This document shows, piece after piece, positions 53,180 to 64,000 of a DNA stretch of 64,000 nt. Below the pieces are notes generated by a model, which made no database searches, had not been told where the DNA came from, and saw only the letters and a list, made by a program, of their open reading frames with translations. The DNA is from Symbiodinium natans (lineage: Eukaryota > Sar > Dinophyceae > Suessiales > Symbiodiniaceae). The stretch lies in the NCBI GenBank assembly GCA_905221605.1, contig CAJNDS010000127.1:1-64000 (forward strand), read 5' to 3'. Positions within the stretch are counted from its first letter, which is position 1. The number at the start of each line of letters is the position of its first letter. A program made the translations under genes and the position numbers.

Positions 53180-55780
53180 ACCGCAAAACTAGACATGGTT
53201 GTTGTGTTTTGCCTTCTGATTCATGCGATGATGAATCATGCTTCACGTTTGGAAGCACCCAAGGTGGCTTCCAACCCCATCACTGGACCTGTGCAGTGTG
53301 TGTGCATTCCAGTGATGGTTGTTTCACCAAGCTTTGCTAGTCGCGCCCTCTCCAGGTCAAACCCACATGTGACCTGCCTCGGCGTCGAAAAACGGAGCCC
53401 ACTACACATTGAAAAAGCGCGCCGTGCACTCGAAAGAATATGAACACTGACCAAGGGTTGCGACATACAGACGTGGTGCGAACAAGGCTGACGATGTTGT
53501 TATGCTGACGATTCTTGCTCAGATCTCAACCCAAACCGTGGCATTGCCCGGGAAGTTTGGGACACCCAGTGCACACACACACACATGGCGTGCACTGCAA
53601 AACGACACTAGCCTTCTCATGCAGCTGGACATCCTTCGAGACCGGATCAAGAAACATTCCTTCCGGGCATGGCTTCCACTACATGGCCAGTGAAGTTAGC
53701 TTCTAAAATTCTAAAAGATACCTGAAAGCTCTGGCAGCTTGACCATATTGGGCAAGCTCATTTTGCGCTGGACCGCTTGGGACCTTGGCTGCCAGCCACA
53801 TCATGCTTTTCCCACGCTCCCGTCCAGCCGACGAGTGCGATCCAAGTGCCTAAGTCTCCTAAGTGCTGTGTGAGACCAAGCATCCATCGGAGATCGTCAA
53901 AGCCAACGGGGCAGACACGAGCTTCGAGCTCAGTAGCCGCATGATCTCGAGGAACCCAATCTCGAGAGAAGGCGCATCGCTTTGATAGGGGGAAGTCACC
54001 GCGACGGTCCCAAAACATTCAAGCAGCGAAACAGCAGGGAACAACAGTTTTGAGTCCATGCACCGTCGGCTCAAAGACTCAACGGCTCCAAATGGAATGC
54101 CGGTGGGCGGATGCCGTGTTCCTTGTGGCATGTGCTGGTGCTGCTCCTTCCAGGCACTTTGTGTTGCACAAGTCCGTGTGCTAAGATCGGGAGATCTCAA
54201 GCCGTGTGCATCCGAAGAGGTATCCATGGCCAGGTTGGGAGTTGCTGTGGACATGTCGTGCTTTCCGTGGAGAAGCTGTGTGCTATTGTCAAGTTTGTCA
54301 AGCACTGAGAGGCATCGCAGTTTGCGATAGAAAGTTGTAAGGATGAGGAGCAGGAGGCCTGACGGGTGCCCTGAATCATCCGAAGTCTTCGCTGTTTTTT
54401 GTGATGATGTGCTTTCTTCAGAAAGCTGAAGCAGTGCACTGAAGGGTTCATGATGCTGAAGAGGTTCGGATTAATACGAGACGGCGGCGACAATACCTGT
54501 ACGGAATTGCACGTGTCATTGCCTTTCTTCTGTGACACAGCGGGTCGCTGTGCTGTTAAGGTACAGTTGTAGTTGAACTCTTGTCTGCCTCGCCTTGCAG
54601 GCGGGCGTGCAAATTGTGTGGCCAAGGTCCGCAGGATTAGCAAAAATTGACAAGTTGCGCACCGCTTGCTGCATGGTCTTGTCGTGTCTGCCAGGCCAGG
54701 GCAGATCCTGCCTCCGACGTTGACACCCTTTATGCTCCGCACAAAGATTTGGGGAGACTTCCGATTGAGAGAAAGCGGCTATATCACAGCAGTGATCACT
54801 GGTACAGATGCAGATCGTGGCCATGAGATGTCTACGTTCTCTACATTGATATCTGAAGAGCTCAACATCGAGGTGTTTGGCCTCCAGTCGGGCAGGTACT
54901 TCATCAAGGCCGTGCGGCAGCGTAGTTTCGCCATCTAAATCTGGTGACCCGTACTGTATGTGTCACAGCCTGCGCCTGTGAAACTTGGCAATGTCGAGGG
55001 CGGAGGGCCCGTGAATGTCAGATTTTCCGGGAGTGGGGCCCCTGAGTGGGGGGCTCCTGAATCTCGTCGATTGCAGGATGCCTTCGGTAGGACATCCCAG
55101 CCCAAGCCCTTCCAGGAAGTCACATGAAACTCACGTGGCCACAGCCCGCCCACCAAACGTGATCGTCTGTGGTGGCTGATGTGACCGCGGCGACACGTGT
55201 ACTTTGCCAATGCCAAACCACGCACCTGTGCCCACAAGTGAGCTCGAAGCAACGTGCCCTGTTCCGGAAGCCTGGAAGGTAATTGCATCTCATCATGTTG
55301 ACGTGGGTGTTGCTCATATGACTCATAATGTTTGTTTTGTGGTGGGTGCAGGTGCGGGTACGCGGTGGAGGGCTCCGTCGGTTGTTTCAGCTGTCGCTTG
55401 TGTTCAGCTGATGCATGCTGATGATGGTGCAGGCGTTTCTTGTGGATGGATCAGACAGGACAAGGACAGGACGTCTCTTGCATCGCGTTTCTTCTCTTTG
55501 AGTTTTGACTTCTGCTTTTGTTGGCAGGAGCTGCTGGCTAACGCACGCGACATCCTTCGAGATTCAGAAGAGAGAATCGAAGAACCGGACAGACTCCTTG
55601 ATGAGGACATTGGCAGCCTGAGTTCCTTAGGAGCTCGAATCCTATCATCCTATCCTTTGCAGCCGGCTGCGACTTTCCAGGAATCTACATCTGTACCAAG
55701 AAGGTTATCGTGCGCATCCAGAATCTCGGGACATGCCTTCTGCAAGTCTCTCGGGGTGTCGCTGCTTGAATGCTACCTCC
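53180..55780. other. Unassigned, with possible exons
   Basis: Plus-strand exon-like stretches occur near 53,605-53,660 (TSLLMQLDILRDRIKKHS), 54,780-54,890 (YITAVITGTDADRGHEMST) and 55,530-55,620 (ELLANARDILRDSEERIEE, helical). They precede the GT8 gene and may be its N-terminal exons or belong to other genes. Confidence 0.4.
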
Positions 55781-57475
55781 AGGAGCCCATGCTTCCGCAG
55801 CCAAGATCCGGAAGAGATTTTGCATACGTTACGGTTCTCTGGGGCGATGAGTATGTGGATAACGCCATTGTATGGGCGACCGGCTTGGCCGCTTCTGGAT
55901 CAACCTTTCGCCGTGTATGCATTGTAGCAAGGGGCAGGATCACAAGGAGTAAAATTCGAATCCTGTCAAGGCCAGGGTGCGATTTTGCGCTTGAAATTTG
56001 GCGGTTCTGGATCTCTTGGATCTCTTTTGCAAATGCATCATGTGAGGTGCTGTTGCGACATTGACTTGGCGGATCCGATTCAATCCCCCGCCACTTGGCA
56101 CTGCAATTGTGAGCCATTGTGCGTCCGTTCGGCTGCGTGCAGATGATACTTGCTTGCAGTACCTGGAATTTCGGCACAGCAGCCCCGTGATGCAGCTGAG
56201 GCTCTCTCATACAGTCGATCAAGTCGGTACGAGTTCGTCCTGACCAAGCTGCGTGTGTTACAGCTGGACCAAAAGGGACTCAGAAAGATCGTCATGATGG
56301 ACCAGCGAGTTGGCCAAAATGCAAGTCCAAGTTTGGGGTCGCTGATGCGCTTGTAAAAAAAATGCGCACTGCAGATGTGACACGTCCGCTGCGCAGGACG
56401 CCGATACACTTGTGCTGCAGAATATTGACGAGCTTTTCTGGCTGCCATCTCCTTCGGCCACTGTGAACAAGGACACGGCTGTTGTGTCGAGGCTGTGCGA
56501 TCGCATGGCTTAGTTTTAAGAGGCTCGGGATAAGACACATGCGGTTTGACGGTATGAGTGTAGAGGTTGTAGGCTCGATATGACGCGATGGCACATGATG
56601 GCACAAGTGCCCCTGCGCGTGGCCAGCGCTTCTGAAACATGACAGGACACCTTGATGGGTGAGCTGGACAGGCCGAAGCTAAGTGCTGGTGTGATGGTTC
56701 TTGAACCGGACAGCGCAAAGTCGTGGTCTTAGCCAATTGCAGTCTCGCAGAGTCTAGCACTTTACCAACGCATTGTGCACGTGTGCGGCTGTGTTGCTGC
56801 TTGGTGTTGCATTGCGAGGTTTGACCAGCTCCTTGCCAACTTGCATCGCGAGCAGGGAGGCAAGTTTTCACGATTTGTCGAGCAAGACCTGCTGGATGCG
56901 TACTTCAATCACACCTACAACATCATACCGCTCACATACAACCTCTACCCAGAACTTCTGGACATAATGCCGTTCCTGCAGCCAGATGAGCAAGACAATG
57001 AAACCAACGACATGTGGCCCAGTCTGCACTTTCCGCTTGACAACGGCATCAAGGTAGTTCATCTTTGGCATCTGTTCAATCCGTTTCAGACGAGAGGGGA
57101 AAAGGGTACGCAGTATCTCCAGCTGAATGCAAAACTGGTGCACAAGCAGATGTGGAGATGGCACCTCTGACAATTTAGCAGCAACGTTTTTGAATGTGCC
57201 GCAAGACTCTTGAGTGTCCAGTGAGCATGTCAGAGCGTTTATGCGTTTGAGAGCACCTCAAAGGTACTCCCTGTTTTGGAATCTGCATCAACAAGGGCTC
57301 CACCGCATGCGACTCAGACCCGTGCGGTCCTGTAGATGCGCGGCACGCCACTTTCATTGGGTGTTGCTGCTGAGGTGGTGCACCAGAGGAGTACCCCAAG
57401 TGGAAGCAGCACTGTGTCGAAAGATCCAAGGCCAGTGTCGGTGAAGCGCATGACAGGTTCTCATTTTCCGAATAG
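55780..57475 (+). CDS. Glycosyltransferase family 8 protein (glycogenin/galactinol-synthase type), multi-exon
   Basis: Plus-strand exons give a continuous GT8 domain. FAYVTVLWGDEYVDNAIVWA with GLAASG (about 55,818-55,905) is the nucleotide-binding first strand and helix. YEFVLTKLRVLQLDQKGLRK with IVMM ends at 56,299. A GA-AG intron (56,300-56,396) leads to DADTLVLQNIDELFW, which holds the DxD metal and UDP-sugar site. The exon from about 56,818 has EQDLLDAYFNHTYNIIPLTY with N following, then GIKVVHLWHL, matching the late EQD / YN / HxxG-like elements, although the usual final Gly is not obvious. A last exon, from about 57,370, has PEEYPKWKQHC and ends at TAG 57,473-57,475. These enzymes transfer sugar from UDP-sugars to glycan or polyol acceptors; the substrate cannot be told. 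Confidence 0.7.
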
Positions 57476-58095
57476 CCTTAACTCGCAGCAGCTTGAAGGC
57501 ATTTGGCCCTACCCAAAGCCAGAGGCTGGCTGTGCTTGACTGCTCTACTCTGTCGTTTGAACATGTTGCCTTTTGCAACGCAGGTTTGTTCCTGTTCTTG
57601 GCACCGTCAGTGGGAGAGAAGTCTGTCGCCACATCGAAGGGCTGGCTTGGTAAGCTTTGCTGCCAGTCGGTGGACATACTGACATACTTGAACGATGGTA
57701 CGGGCAAGAACTCCAGTGATCACCCAGAAAATATATTTTGGGATAAGGCAAGCAGTGGAACATCCTGGTCTGCCTGGTGCACGCTCACAGCAGGACCGTT
57801 GGCCAAGGAGACTTTGATCGTTCCCTGGTATTCGACCCGGGGAGGATGTTGAGAAACTCGAGCACTGTGTGTGGCTGCACGATGCGGCGGCTGCTGCAGA
57901 CAGATTTCTCACCATTTTGGTGTCTGCTTTAGGGTGCTGCGAGCATGCTCGAGCCTCTGCAGCCAGCAGCTGCCTGTGATGTGCGCAGCAGGCACGCGAA
58001 AGGACGGAGAATTATGCTTCGACGGTTTAATGTGACATACATCCAGCAGAGACAACAACTTTTGCTACAAGGATTTCTGCTACTGACCCAACTTG
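57476..58095. other. Unassigned sequence
   Basis: A plus-strand open frame at 57,493-57,852 has no recognisable family. Nothing else can be supported here. Confidence 0.4.
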
Positions 58096-58101
58096 CTCCA
58101 G

Positions 58102-58430
58102 CTTAACTAGCAGAGGCAGTGGCCGCTGCAGAGGGCGTTTCCTGCTTCAGCATCTCCGCATCCGAGTTTGTCGAGATCTTTGCGGGGATTATGTAGTGGT
58201 GTGTGTGTGTGTGTGTGCCTGTGCGTGACGAGAGTGGGCTTCAGCCAGGGCAGCGACAAGCGTGAACAGACTGTGAATCAAGTTGGATGGGTTCGAGCAA
58301 ACATTCGGGATCAAGCCTTGGACCACTCGGGACGATCTCTTTCTCGACAGTGGGCATTTTCAAGGGGAGCGACATCTAGACATATTGGGAGCGATGGAAT
58401 GCGGACGTGAGAGGGGAGCGAATCTTTACT
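58102..58430 (+). pseudogene. Relic of FtsH module A
   Basis: 58,102-58,188 aligns with the region just after Walker A in module A exon 1. The stretch TTCAGCATCTCCGCATCCGA continuing to TTTGCGGGGAT differs at only a few positions. A GT dinucleotide tract (58,197-58,218) replaces about 100 bp. 58,233-58,281 then matches the [15 protein letters not shown] segment (here GFSQGSDKREQTVNQ), and 58,282-58,350 matches pieces of the segment around [16 protein letters not shown] with an internal deletion. Sequence beyond 58,350 weakly resembles the module A intron (GTGGGC…AAGGGGAGC; AATGCGG…GAGAGGGGAGC). Deletions and the TAG at 58,193 make it non-functional. It lies about 29 kb right of FtsH copy 2 in the same orientation. 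Confidence 0.8.
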
Positions 58431-58779
58431 GCATCTGCTGTCTCAGCTGAAACGCCAGGCAGGAAAAGATGCCATTTGCGGGAACCCCGCAAAGGAACCT
58501 TCTACCCGAAAAGACAGACCTTTGCCGCGTCTGAGCTCAGACAGTTCAAACACAGCCTCCCCAAACAAGACAACTGTTAGCTTCAAGTTGCTCAGTTTCC
58601 TCCATGTGTTTCATCCCTGGGGTTGTGTCTATCAGCTCTCTTGCGATCCTCCATGGGGTTATGCTAATCGCCGTTGTTGCCAGCTTTGATAGCCGGACAC
58701 TTGCTGTCCACAACGTGTTATTTTTCACTACCAGGGCTTATGCTTATTTTGTTTTTTTTTAGCGGAAATGCATGAGTTC

Positions 58780-58800
58780 TTGTCTGGGGGGGGGGGGGGG
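58780..58800 (+). repeat. Poly-G tract
   Basis: An uninterrupted run of about 16 G precedes a TGTTGGTGGG sequence, just left of a telomere-like array. Confidence 0.9.
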
Positions 58801-58847
58801 TGTTGGTGGGATAGGCTACACGGCCGGACCTCATCACCAACTTAACA

Positions 58848-59050
58848 GGGTTTTAGGGTTTTAGGATTTCAGGGTTTTAGGGTTTAGGGTTTCAGAGTTT
58901 AGGATTGTAGGGCTTAGGTTTAGGGTTTAGGGCTGGTGTTTAGGGTTTCGGTTTTACGGTTTAGGGTTTTGGGGTTTAGGGACTTCGGGCGTAGGTGTAG
59001 GGCTTAGGGCAAGTGTTTAGGGCTTAGGGTTGAAGGTTAAGGGTTTAAGA
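58848..59050 (+). repeat. Degenerate TTTAGGG array
   Basis: About twenty GGGTTTTAGG, GGGTTTAGGG and GGGCTTAGGG variants lie in tandem, G-rich on the plus strand. Confidence 0.85.
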
Positions 59051-59654
59051 TGGAGACTGGTCCACGCATTGCTAGTGCTTAAGGGAGTGGGGGGAAATGA
59101 ACCTCGGTACTTCTATCGAAGCAATGTGTAAAGATGATTCGGGATCGATGAGCCCTTACAGCCTGTTTCTCGCTTTTCCATCTCTTCTGCCTTCCCGTTC
59201 TTCCTTTCTTTCTCCTTTGCCTCTCTTGATTAGTTGCGGGAAGTTGCGGGTTTGCTCCTCGCAAAAAGAACTGTAGCCACTGTGGCCTTCACCGAACTGT
59301 ATGGTAATGCACGAAGATCGAAGAGCATGAGCTTCTGGCGATAGCCCAAAGTCGCTGTGGGTAGGAACGACCTTTCGAGTCAACCGTCACCCATCATCGT
59401 GCCCAGAGCGCCCATCACGACACCAGATCATCTCGAATCATGGTCTCGCTGTTTCGGCATGCGCATTGAAGCTGGCTTCCGCTAAGACGCAATCAAAAGC
59501 TACAAACCAACCAGAGCATGCCTCAGCAGCAGCTGCAGCTGTCGACCTTGGCATCTCAGCGCTCGCGCCAGCAAAACGCAGCTTCTCAGTCCTGGCACTT
59601 GTCGCTCATAGCAAGCCCTTCGTTTTTTTCTGTGTAGCAGCCTACTCACCCACC

Positions 59655-59671
59655 CCTCACACCCACACACA

Positions 59672-59703
<32 letters not shown>

Positions 59704-59772
59704 TGCATCCACGCACATCCATGCACCCATGCACCCACACACACACACGCGCGCGCGCGCGCGCGCGCGAAG
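59655..59772 (+). repeat. (CA)n / (CGCA)n / (CG)n microsatellite
   Basis: CACACACG, about ten CGCA units, CATGCATCC variants, CA and then a CG run of about 20 bp follow in sequence. Alternating purine-pyrimidine over more than 50 bp is prone to Z-DNA. Confidence 0.9.
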
Positions 59773-62339
59773 TCGCCGCTTGTCGTGCGCTGGTGCGACA
59801 CTCCGGAACCTCAGCATTCAGCTCCAGGCTCCAGTTCCGTCAATGTAACACACCAACTGTGCACCCCAGCCATCATCAGCGGCTTTCATAAGCTGATAAT
59901 GGCCAACATGGTGGCAGCGTTCGGAAATCCTGCTGCAGCACGATACCGTACATTTAGCTGAAGGCCTCAGCCACAACATTACACGGTAGCTTTTCGTCAT
60001 GATGCAAGCGGCAGCGAGACAGCTTTGCAGCGCAAAGGCGGGCGTTTGTGCTTGGAATCTTCCTAGACGAGCCTTTTTGGTTGTGGCTGGGTGCTGTAGC
60101 GTCATGACACCTGCTGTGCAGATTGCGGCATGGTTGCCCCGAGCACGACAAGGTCCCAGGTGCACCTGTGGAGTGTTGAAGTGTTGATTTGAGTGTTTTT
60201 GGAGTCCTATTGACCGACCTGACTGCCGCGACTTTCTGTCCTTGGCGCCGTGCATGGGGGCTCTGAAGGTCGTACTTGCAGTATGGCTTGGTGCGAAGCC
60301 TGGCAGTGACTGCAAAGGAGCCCGAGGACAGGGCGGAACTCTGCAGATCTTGCTACTGCATCCTTAGCCTCCTGCTTTGCAGTACTTACTGTGCAGTGTC
60401 GCAGCATGAGTAGCGACAGTGTAACGACCCTAGTGGTGCCCCCGATGCCGCCCTCCTTTTGAGTACCACACCGGTGGGAACTTCGAAGGGTCGGTCCCCC
60501 AGAGTGCAATTTGGTGCGATTTGCTTCTGACCCAGTCATGGTGACATCTTGATTGTCCGGATTCATGGTCGCTTCACTGGTTGCCCTTCATCTCTTGCTA
60601 TGCTTCGGGTTATCTGAGTTATCCGTGTTTCGCTGTGTGAAGTTTGTCTGTCAGCATTCAGTGCCACGCGCTTGTCCTGCAGCAGCGCGAAATTCTCCGT
60701 TCAGTTTGCAATTCGCGCCTGCTCAGAAAAATGCTCTCAGCCTCTGCAAGACTCTTCTCCCTTCTTACGTAGGACTACCAAAAAGTCGCGAGCTTCTTCA
60801 GTTCCCACAAGCTCAAGGGCTTCAAGATCTGCCCATGCGTTTGTACCATTTGTTCCATCACCAGCGGATGGCCCAGGGGCTCACGGCAACAGTAGGGTCG
60901 CTGTGTGATGCGCGGATGCGCATCCTTTTCATTCCGCCGCCGCATCGTTGCTCGGTTGTGGGGTTTCTGAGACTTGCATAGGGTGCATGTGATGCTTTGG
61001 GGGTTTCTTCGCTGCTGCAAGGCATCATATGTTTCATAGAAAAGCTCCATTCACGTTCCGGAATGGTGAGCAGATACCTGAGCCGCCTCCTGAGTGACTT
61101 GAAGTGGGCTTTTGCACAGTGCCAGTGAGCACAGTTTGCACAATGTTGCACATCTTCCTGGACACAGGTTGCAGGTCGCCTATGAAACTTGGGGCCACTT
61201 GGTGCGCCGCGCTTGCCATGCCATGCCATTTGGAGAAACATTCGAGATCACAGGGATGAGCGGCATGCATAGTTCAAGATTCTCGGACGGAAGCTATGAC
61301 AACGGCATTGTTGCCCCGCTTCTCCGTGTGGCCCTGTCAGAATGCGAAGAGGGACAACGCCATACTTCTGCAGCCGACCCCTTACTGTCGTCTCCGAAAG
61401 CAGCAACATCGTATGCTTGTGTCGTGTCATACACGCTAAAAACTGCCACAAGGTGTGGGATGTCGGCATCATCGCATGCTTGCTCTCACGCTCGGAATCC
61501 CGCGCCTGGATGGTGGGAGGACCACACCTGGAACTGGGGGAGTTCTTTTGGGCCTCTAATCATCCGACCTTCGCTCGAAGAGTTTATGTGGCGAGGTATG
61601 ACAAACCGATAGTCAGTGGCATGTGCTGGCCCCCCTATTATAGATTACAGATAGTTTTATGCAAGTTTTCCTGCGAGGATGTTGCCGTTGTGACGTCTGA
61701 GACTAACCTAACCGCAAACAACTTTTCACACGTTCCCAGCAATCATCAGCTGTTTGACCTTCCCTTTTTGATGTGAAGTGGGGGAAGGCCAGCACCAAAT
61801 TGCAGTTCTCTGAAACTACACAGGAACGCTGCTCCGTGTCCAATCTTTTGAATTCACAGCTAATGGCTTTCACCCTTGTCCCCTAACTTCGGAGATGGGG
61901 GTGCCCGTGTTCAGTTTCCTAGCTGAAAGCTGCCCATGTGGGTCCGTTTCTCCTTCTCGCAAAGACCTCTTTGGACAACTCTCCTTGCCTGCATCGTGGG
62001 ATCGTGAAAGGTTCATTTCTGCATTCAGCGGGAATCGTCGATTGCTTACGAGATTTTTGCGAATCACAAGAGAGACACCCGAACCTTCGCCATCTATTCA
62101 GACCATGTTGGTCTTCAAGTCTTGGGGATTTCCTACTCCAACTAGTCGCTTAGTCACACGGGGTCTGACTGGTTTGCATGTATGGAAAGTCATGTAGCCA
62201 CCGTTCCTAGTCACCATTCCTACGAAACTCAAGGGGAAAAGCGCCACAAAGCGGTGCTCTGCATACCGGGGCATGCGCCCCAAGTGGCCTGACCTCCTTC
62301 CGGTGGTCTCAGATGCCTGCTTGTTCTCCAGCAGTCTCC

Positions 62340-62385
62340 CACCCTTCCCTGCCCTTCCCCCTGCCCTTCCCCCTGCCCTTCCAGT
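62340..62385 (+). repeat. 12-bp CTGCCCTTCCCC repeats
   Basis: Three tandem copies of CTGCCCTTCCCC, the last truncated. Confidence 0.8.
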
Positions 62386-63550
62386 TCGGATGTCATTGTT
62401 CCCTTGTCCAGAGACGACGCCCTCTCAGGACTACATCGGTCCAGGCAGGCCGCTAGATACCAACCTCTTCTTCGACACAGCCTCAGCACTACCAAAGGCT
62501 GATAACGCCGATGAGTATGATATGCGATATGCGATGAATGTCAGGTCATCTGCACCAACAACCTTGGAGGATGTTATGGATCCAGGCATGAGCCTTGCCA
62601 GTTGGAACTGCACGTGACGCAACGGACGTTCCTTGCAGTGGGCCATCGTCTTTCGACAGCAAGACCGGCAAGCGCTTTGGAAGTACGTTCCCACGGTTTG
62701 AGGCCGTGCGCTGCGCGCTTTTGTATAAACATGTATAAGTTGTGGAACTTTCGGAACTGACGCGAGGTCCAGGACCAGGTCGCAGCACAGTTTCTCCTCA
62801 TGGACCATCTGGGCATCTCCAAGGTCCATGCCTGCGTGGAGGACTCAGACCGACTCAGACGCGCCGAGAAAACTCAGCAATGCTCAGAGCACACAATCCT
62901 CAAAAAGGGCTGTGGACCTTGAAAAGCGATAGCAATCGCAGATTGTTCTTTGCAGGTGGGCTCATCCTTGGGAGGTGGCAGCCTGTGAGGATCTGTGAGG
63001 TGTTGCCTTGTCGCTAGATCCGGGGACCTTCCTCAGGCATGCAGAGTGTTTGTGCTGCGGCGATGTTTCCAGATCGGGCTGCGACCTCACGAAACAGTTG
63101 GTTTGGGCAGTTGCAACATGCCTCGACACTAGGCTCCCTTTGCTCGTTCTCTATCTTGTCTGATGATGTTTCCCACAATGAGTACAGTTACAGCAAACCA
63201 GTGCTCCACTGCAGCGGCAACATGTCTTCAACATGAGTAGTGGATTCAGGTTGGGAAGTTCGTGAGCATTTCTGCTTGTCGCTGGCTTAGTTTCATTGGT
63301 TCCACCGTTTGTTTGGTTTGATTCGTAAAGCCCACAGCCCCTCGAATTGCAGGTGCAAAAAGCTTCCCGGGAAGCATGGCCTTTCGCCATGCGCAGCGCC
63401 AGGCAAGAAACTCGGAACCTCGGAACAACCACAACAACCAGTGAACAGCCCGGAGCCAATTTTTCCCTCCTGAGCGGTGCACAGAGGCCATCATGTCAGA
63501 TCCACACTGGAAGGGTGGCGTTCCGGGCCTGGCATTTACATGAGTCATGA

Positions 63551-63630
63551 GACTGTATGAGACTGTATGAGACTGTATGAGACTGTATGAGACTGTATGA
63601 GACTGTATGAGACTGTATGAGTCCGTATGG
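63551..63630 (+). repeat. 10-bp tandem repeat GACTGTATGA
   Basis: There are seven perfect copies of GACTGTATGA at 63,551-63,620 and one degenerate copy (GTCCGTATGG). Three units make 30 bp, so it can stay open in all frames; the downstream plus-strand frame reads through it. Confidence 0.95.
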
Positions 63631-63843
63631 GACATGGTGAGGCTGGATCAAGGTGATTGGGTGAAGGGGAAGTCTTTCCGGTTGCCAACGCTTGAGGACT
63701 ACTACGATGGCCCACTTCCTGCCAACGGCTTGAGACTAGCGCGACAGCCGGATGCTCGGACTCAGCTGCAACCCAGTACAAGTTCCAGCTACAATCTTTT
63801 TCTTGTGACGTCTGATTTCAGTCCCGGATTTCATTCCGGCTAA
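63607..63843 (+). CDS. Possible terminal exon of an unknown gene
   Basis: The frame after the 10-bp repeat reads WVKGKSFRLPTLEDYYDGPL with PANGLRLARQPD, ending at TAA 63,841-63,843. The composition is protein-like (mixed charged and aromatic residues). I do not recognise the family. It may follow from the exon-like pieces at 62.4-62.9 kb. Confidence 0.3.
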   Translation: MRLYESVWDMVRLDQGDWVKGKSFRLPTLEDYYDGPLPANGLRLARQPDARTQLQPSTSSSYNLFLVTSDFSPGFHSG

Positions 63844-64000
63844 TTGTGGCCCTCACGCCCTGCCGGCCCTGACGGTTACGGGGGTGGAGGGCGGGGTTCA
63901 AAGTTGGGGTGTGATCGGTGCGCTCTGGTCGGCTAAGGGGTCGCATGAGTCCAATGGCCAGCCTGGAGGAATTTCTGAGTTTCTGAATGCCTTGCCCAAG
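63844..64000. other. Window edge, nothing recognised
   Basis: This is GC-rich sequence without a supported feature. Confidence 0.5.

Larger units (their letters stand above)
59051..63540. other. Unassigned, with possible exons
   Basis: No family can be named. Exon-like plus-strand stretches without identity occur at about 61,525-61,610 (ELGEFFWASNHPTFARRVYV), 62,425-62,540 (DYIGPGRPLDTNLFFDTA), 62,650-62,700 (SFDSKTGKRFGSTFPR) and 62,770-62,910 (AAQFLLMDHLGISKVHACVE). They look like separate exons of one or more plus-strand genes. Confidence 0.4.

Noticed and set aside
60553-61776. Protein genes in the 60.5-61.8 kb open frames
   Set aside because: Frames overlap on both strands and no motif or consistent exon structure could be supported.
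63551-63630. CRISPR array
   Set aside because: It is a contiguous 10-bp tandem repeat without spacers; the 9-bp array at 19.9 kb fails for the same reason.

Overview
The window reads as nuclear DNA of a photosynthetic dinoflagellate, most likely a member of the Symbiodiniaceae. Four things support this. The recognisable genes are cut into short exons. Several introns begin with GA or GC instead of GT and carry a repeated G at both exon borders. The FtsH precursor has an N-terminus with signal peptide, transit region and second hydrophobic segment, as in peridinin-plastid proteins. TTTAGGG-like repeats and degenerate retroelements with dinoflagellate-type domain content fill much of the rest. 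Nothing looks prokaryotic, and there are no CRISPR arrays or bacterial operons. I could not recognise any RNA gene.

Layout. 0-3.4 kb is repeat-rich, with no gene recognised. 3.4-10.2 kb holds a decayed minus-strand retroelement cluster: a hydrophilic ORF, a tyrosine recombinase, a CCCH zinc-finger gag-like region, a C5-methyltransferase-like domain, and a stub before a missing reverse transcriptase. 10.4-14 kb is short repeats and unassigned sequence. 13,964-29,703 is the centre of the window: a tandem duplication of a ~7.25 kb unit. Each unit encodes two thylakoid FtsH metalloproteases head to tail, module A (plant FTSH1/5-like, type A) followed by module B (FTSH2/8-like, type B). 30-32 kb holds telomere-like arrays and an extreme poly-G tract. 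From ~31.7 kb the plus strand carries fragments of several multi-exon genes: a possible GlcG/HbpS-like protein, an ankyrin-repeat protein (38.5-41.1 kb), a WW-domain protein (44.2-46.0 kb) with B-box zinc fingers downstream (46.9-47.3 kb), a LRRC45-like leucine-rich-repeat protein with following coiled-coil exons (49.0-53.2 kb), and a GT8 glycosyltransferase (55.8-57.5 kb). A relic of FtsH module A lies at 58.1-58.4 kb. The last 6 kb holds repeats and unassigned exon-like pieces.

How the genes work together. In plants the thylakoid FtsH complex that degrades damaged PSII D1 is a hetero-hexamer of type A and type B subunits. This locus places one of each side by side, and module B has no in-frame ATG before its own domain and no visible ER signal. 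That makes a single transcript or a processed A-B polyprotein plausible. The unit is then duplicated with only two amino-acid differences. All recognisable cellular genes lie on the plus strand, which fits the unidirectional gene arrays known in dinoflagellates. Exon borders given here are read by eye from protein-family continuity and splice motifs and are not transcript-verified.
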